Shown here piece after piece: positions 63,741 to 64,000 of a stretch of 64,000 bases of DNA (position 1 is the stretch's first letter; each line of letters opens with the position of its first letter). The stretch is taken from contig NZ_JAMXQS010000001.1 in NCBI RefSeq assembly GCF_024053505.1, forward strand, positions 558,001 through 622,000. Direction: 5' to 3'. The notes below the pieces were generated by a model, which saw nothing but the letters and a program-made list of their open reading frames with translations, did no database searches and was not told the DNA's origin. The position numbers were made by a program, and so were the translations under genes. This stretch comes from Mesorhizobium liriopis. Lineage in GTDB: Bacteria; Pseudomonadota; Alphaproteobacteria; Rhizobiales; Rhizobiaceae.

Positions 63741-64000
63741 CTACTCCACCCACAAGCCATGCCGCTTGTGCCAATCCTCGATCGATTCCTCGGGATAAAG
63801 CTCGAAGGTCAGGTCGCCTTCCGCCAAATTCGGCTCTACCCAGCTTGCTTTGTATTTCAGCATCAGATGCGTCTTCACCGGGGACTTGGGCAGATCGCTG
63901 TCGATGGCCGAGGCGAACGGATGCACCAGATCCGGCCAGCTGGGATCGTAGAGCCAAAGGGCCGAGCCGCATTCCCTGCAAAAGCGCCGCTCGCCGGATG
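63741..64000 (-). CDS. GFA family protein (partial, start outside window)
   Basis: C-terminal 86 residues of a glutathione-dependent formaldehyde-activating family protein. The zinc motif FCRECGSALW is at the visible start, then YDPSWPDLVHPFASAIDSDL and the family ending ESIEDWHKRHGLWVE. The N-terminal cysteine ligands lie beyond base 64000. Transcription is convergent with sufA. It resembles the complete GFA gene at 4240-4605 in family only; the two are not close copies. Confidence 0.85.
   Translation of the reverse strand, partial: SGERRFCRECGSALWLYDPSWPDLVHPFASAIDSDLPKSPVKTHLMLKYKASWVEPNLAEGDLTFELYPEESIEDWHKRHGLWVE

Noticed and set aside
1-64000. CRISPR arrays, insertion sequences, prophage genes
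   Set aside because: No regularly spaced repeats, transposase or phage structural genes were seen in the window.

Overview
The window is a GC-rich chromosomal segment from an alphaproteobacterium, almost certainly a Rhizobiales (Hyphomicrobiales) member close to Phyllobacteriaceae/Mesorhizobium. The evidence is the gene content (DUF1236 and DUF2059 secreted proteins, a soluble double-PAS chemotaxis receptor, a tripartite tricarboxylate transporter, a class II nrdJ), the gene order of the suf operon, and iron sites of rhizobial type (a TGA-N9-TCA RirA-like box and an Irr-like ICE box). Most of the window is core metabolism. I see no prophage, integrase, IS transposase or CRISPR array.

Layout. 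1-9 kb: phosphoglycolate phosphatase (partial), rpiA, a secreted DUF2059 protein, glutathione reductase, two small coupled stress/stability-type genes, a GFA-family protein, carbonic anhydrase, a DUF1236 protein, a GH25 lipoprotein and a soluble chemotaxis receptor. 9-9.5 kb: no gene, but strongly self-complementary sequence that looks like a structured RNA. 9.5-18.7 kb: nucleoside hydrolase, an fbpABC-type ferric iron ABC operon behind a RirA-like box, pntAB transhydrogenase and iolE. 18.9-26.8 kb: wrbA, a cinA-type gene, a DUF2156/methyltransferase pair, FAD monooxygenase, flavin monooxygenase, zinc alcohol dehydrogenase and gpt.

26.8-33.2 kb: a 614-bp leader with paired NrdR-like boxes before the B12-dependent ribonucleotide reductase nrdJ; then a hicA toxin gene broken by an in-frame stop, intact hicB, and an AT-rich two-gene islet (DUF488 plus an unassigned 262-aa partner) lying at the 3' end of tRNA-Leu(UAA). 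33.2-43.4 kb: YbaK-type editing protein, tctCBA transporter, a MITE-like inverted repeat, a lipoprotein hydrolase, ilvA, and a tightly packed cysK-alaX-sseA-acetyltransferase operon. 43.5-55.8 kb: rhlE helicase, a probable small RNA with its own promoter and terminator, DUF1203, hydrolases, divergent ald/lrp, cpdB, tyrS/anmK, a phytase-like esterase, and yegP.

56-63.6 kb: a full suf iron-sulfur assembly operon (cysteine desulfurase, sufB, sufC, sufD, a VOC protein, sufS, sufT, sufA) behind an Irr-like box. Together with the RirA-like box in front of fbpA this gives the window two iron-controlled modules, uptake and Fe-S cluster building. The most interesting unexplained pieces are the DUF488 islet, the structured RNA near 9.2-9.4 kb and the small RNA at 45.4 kb.
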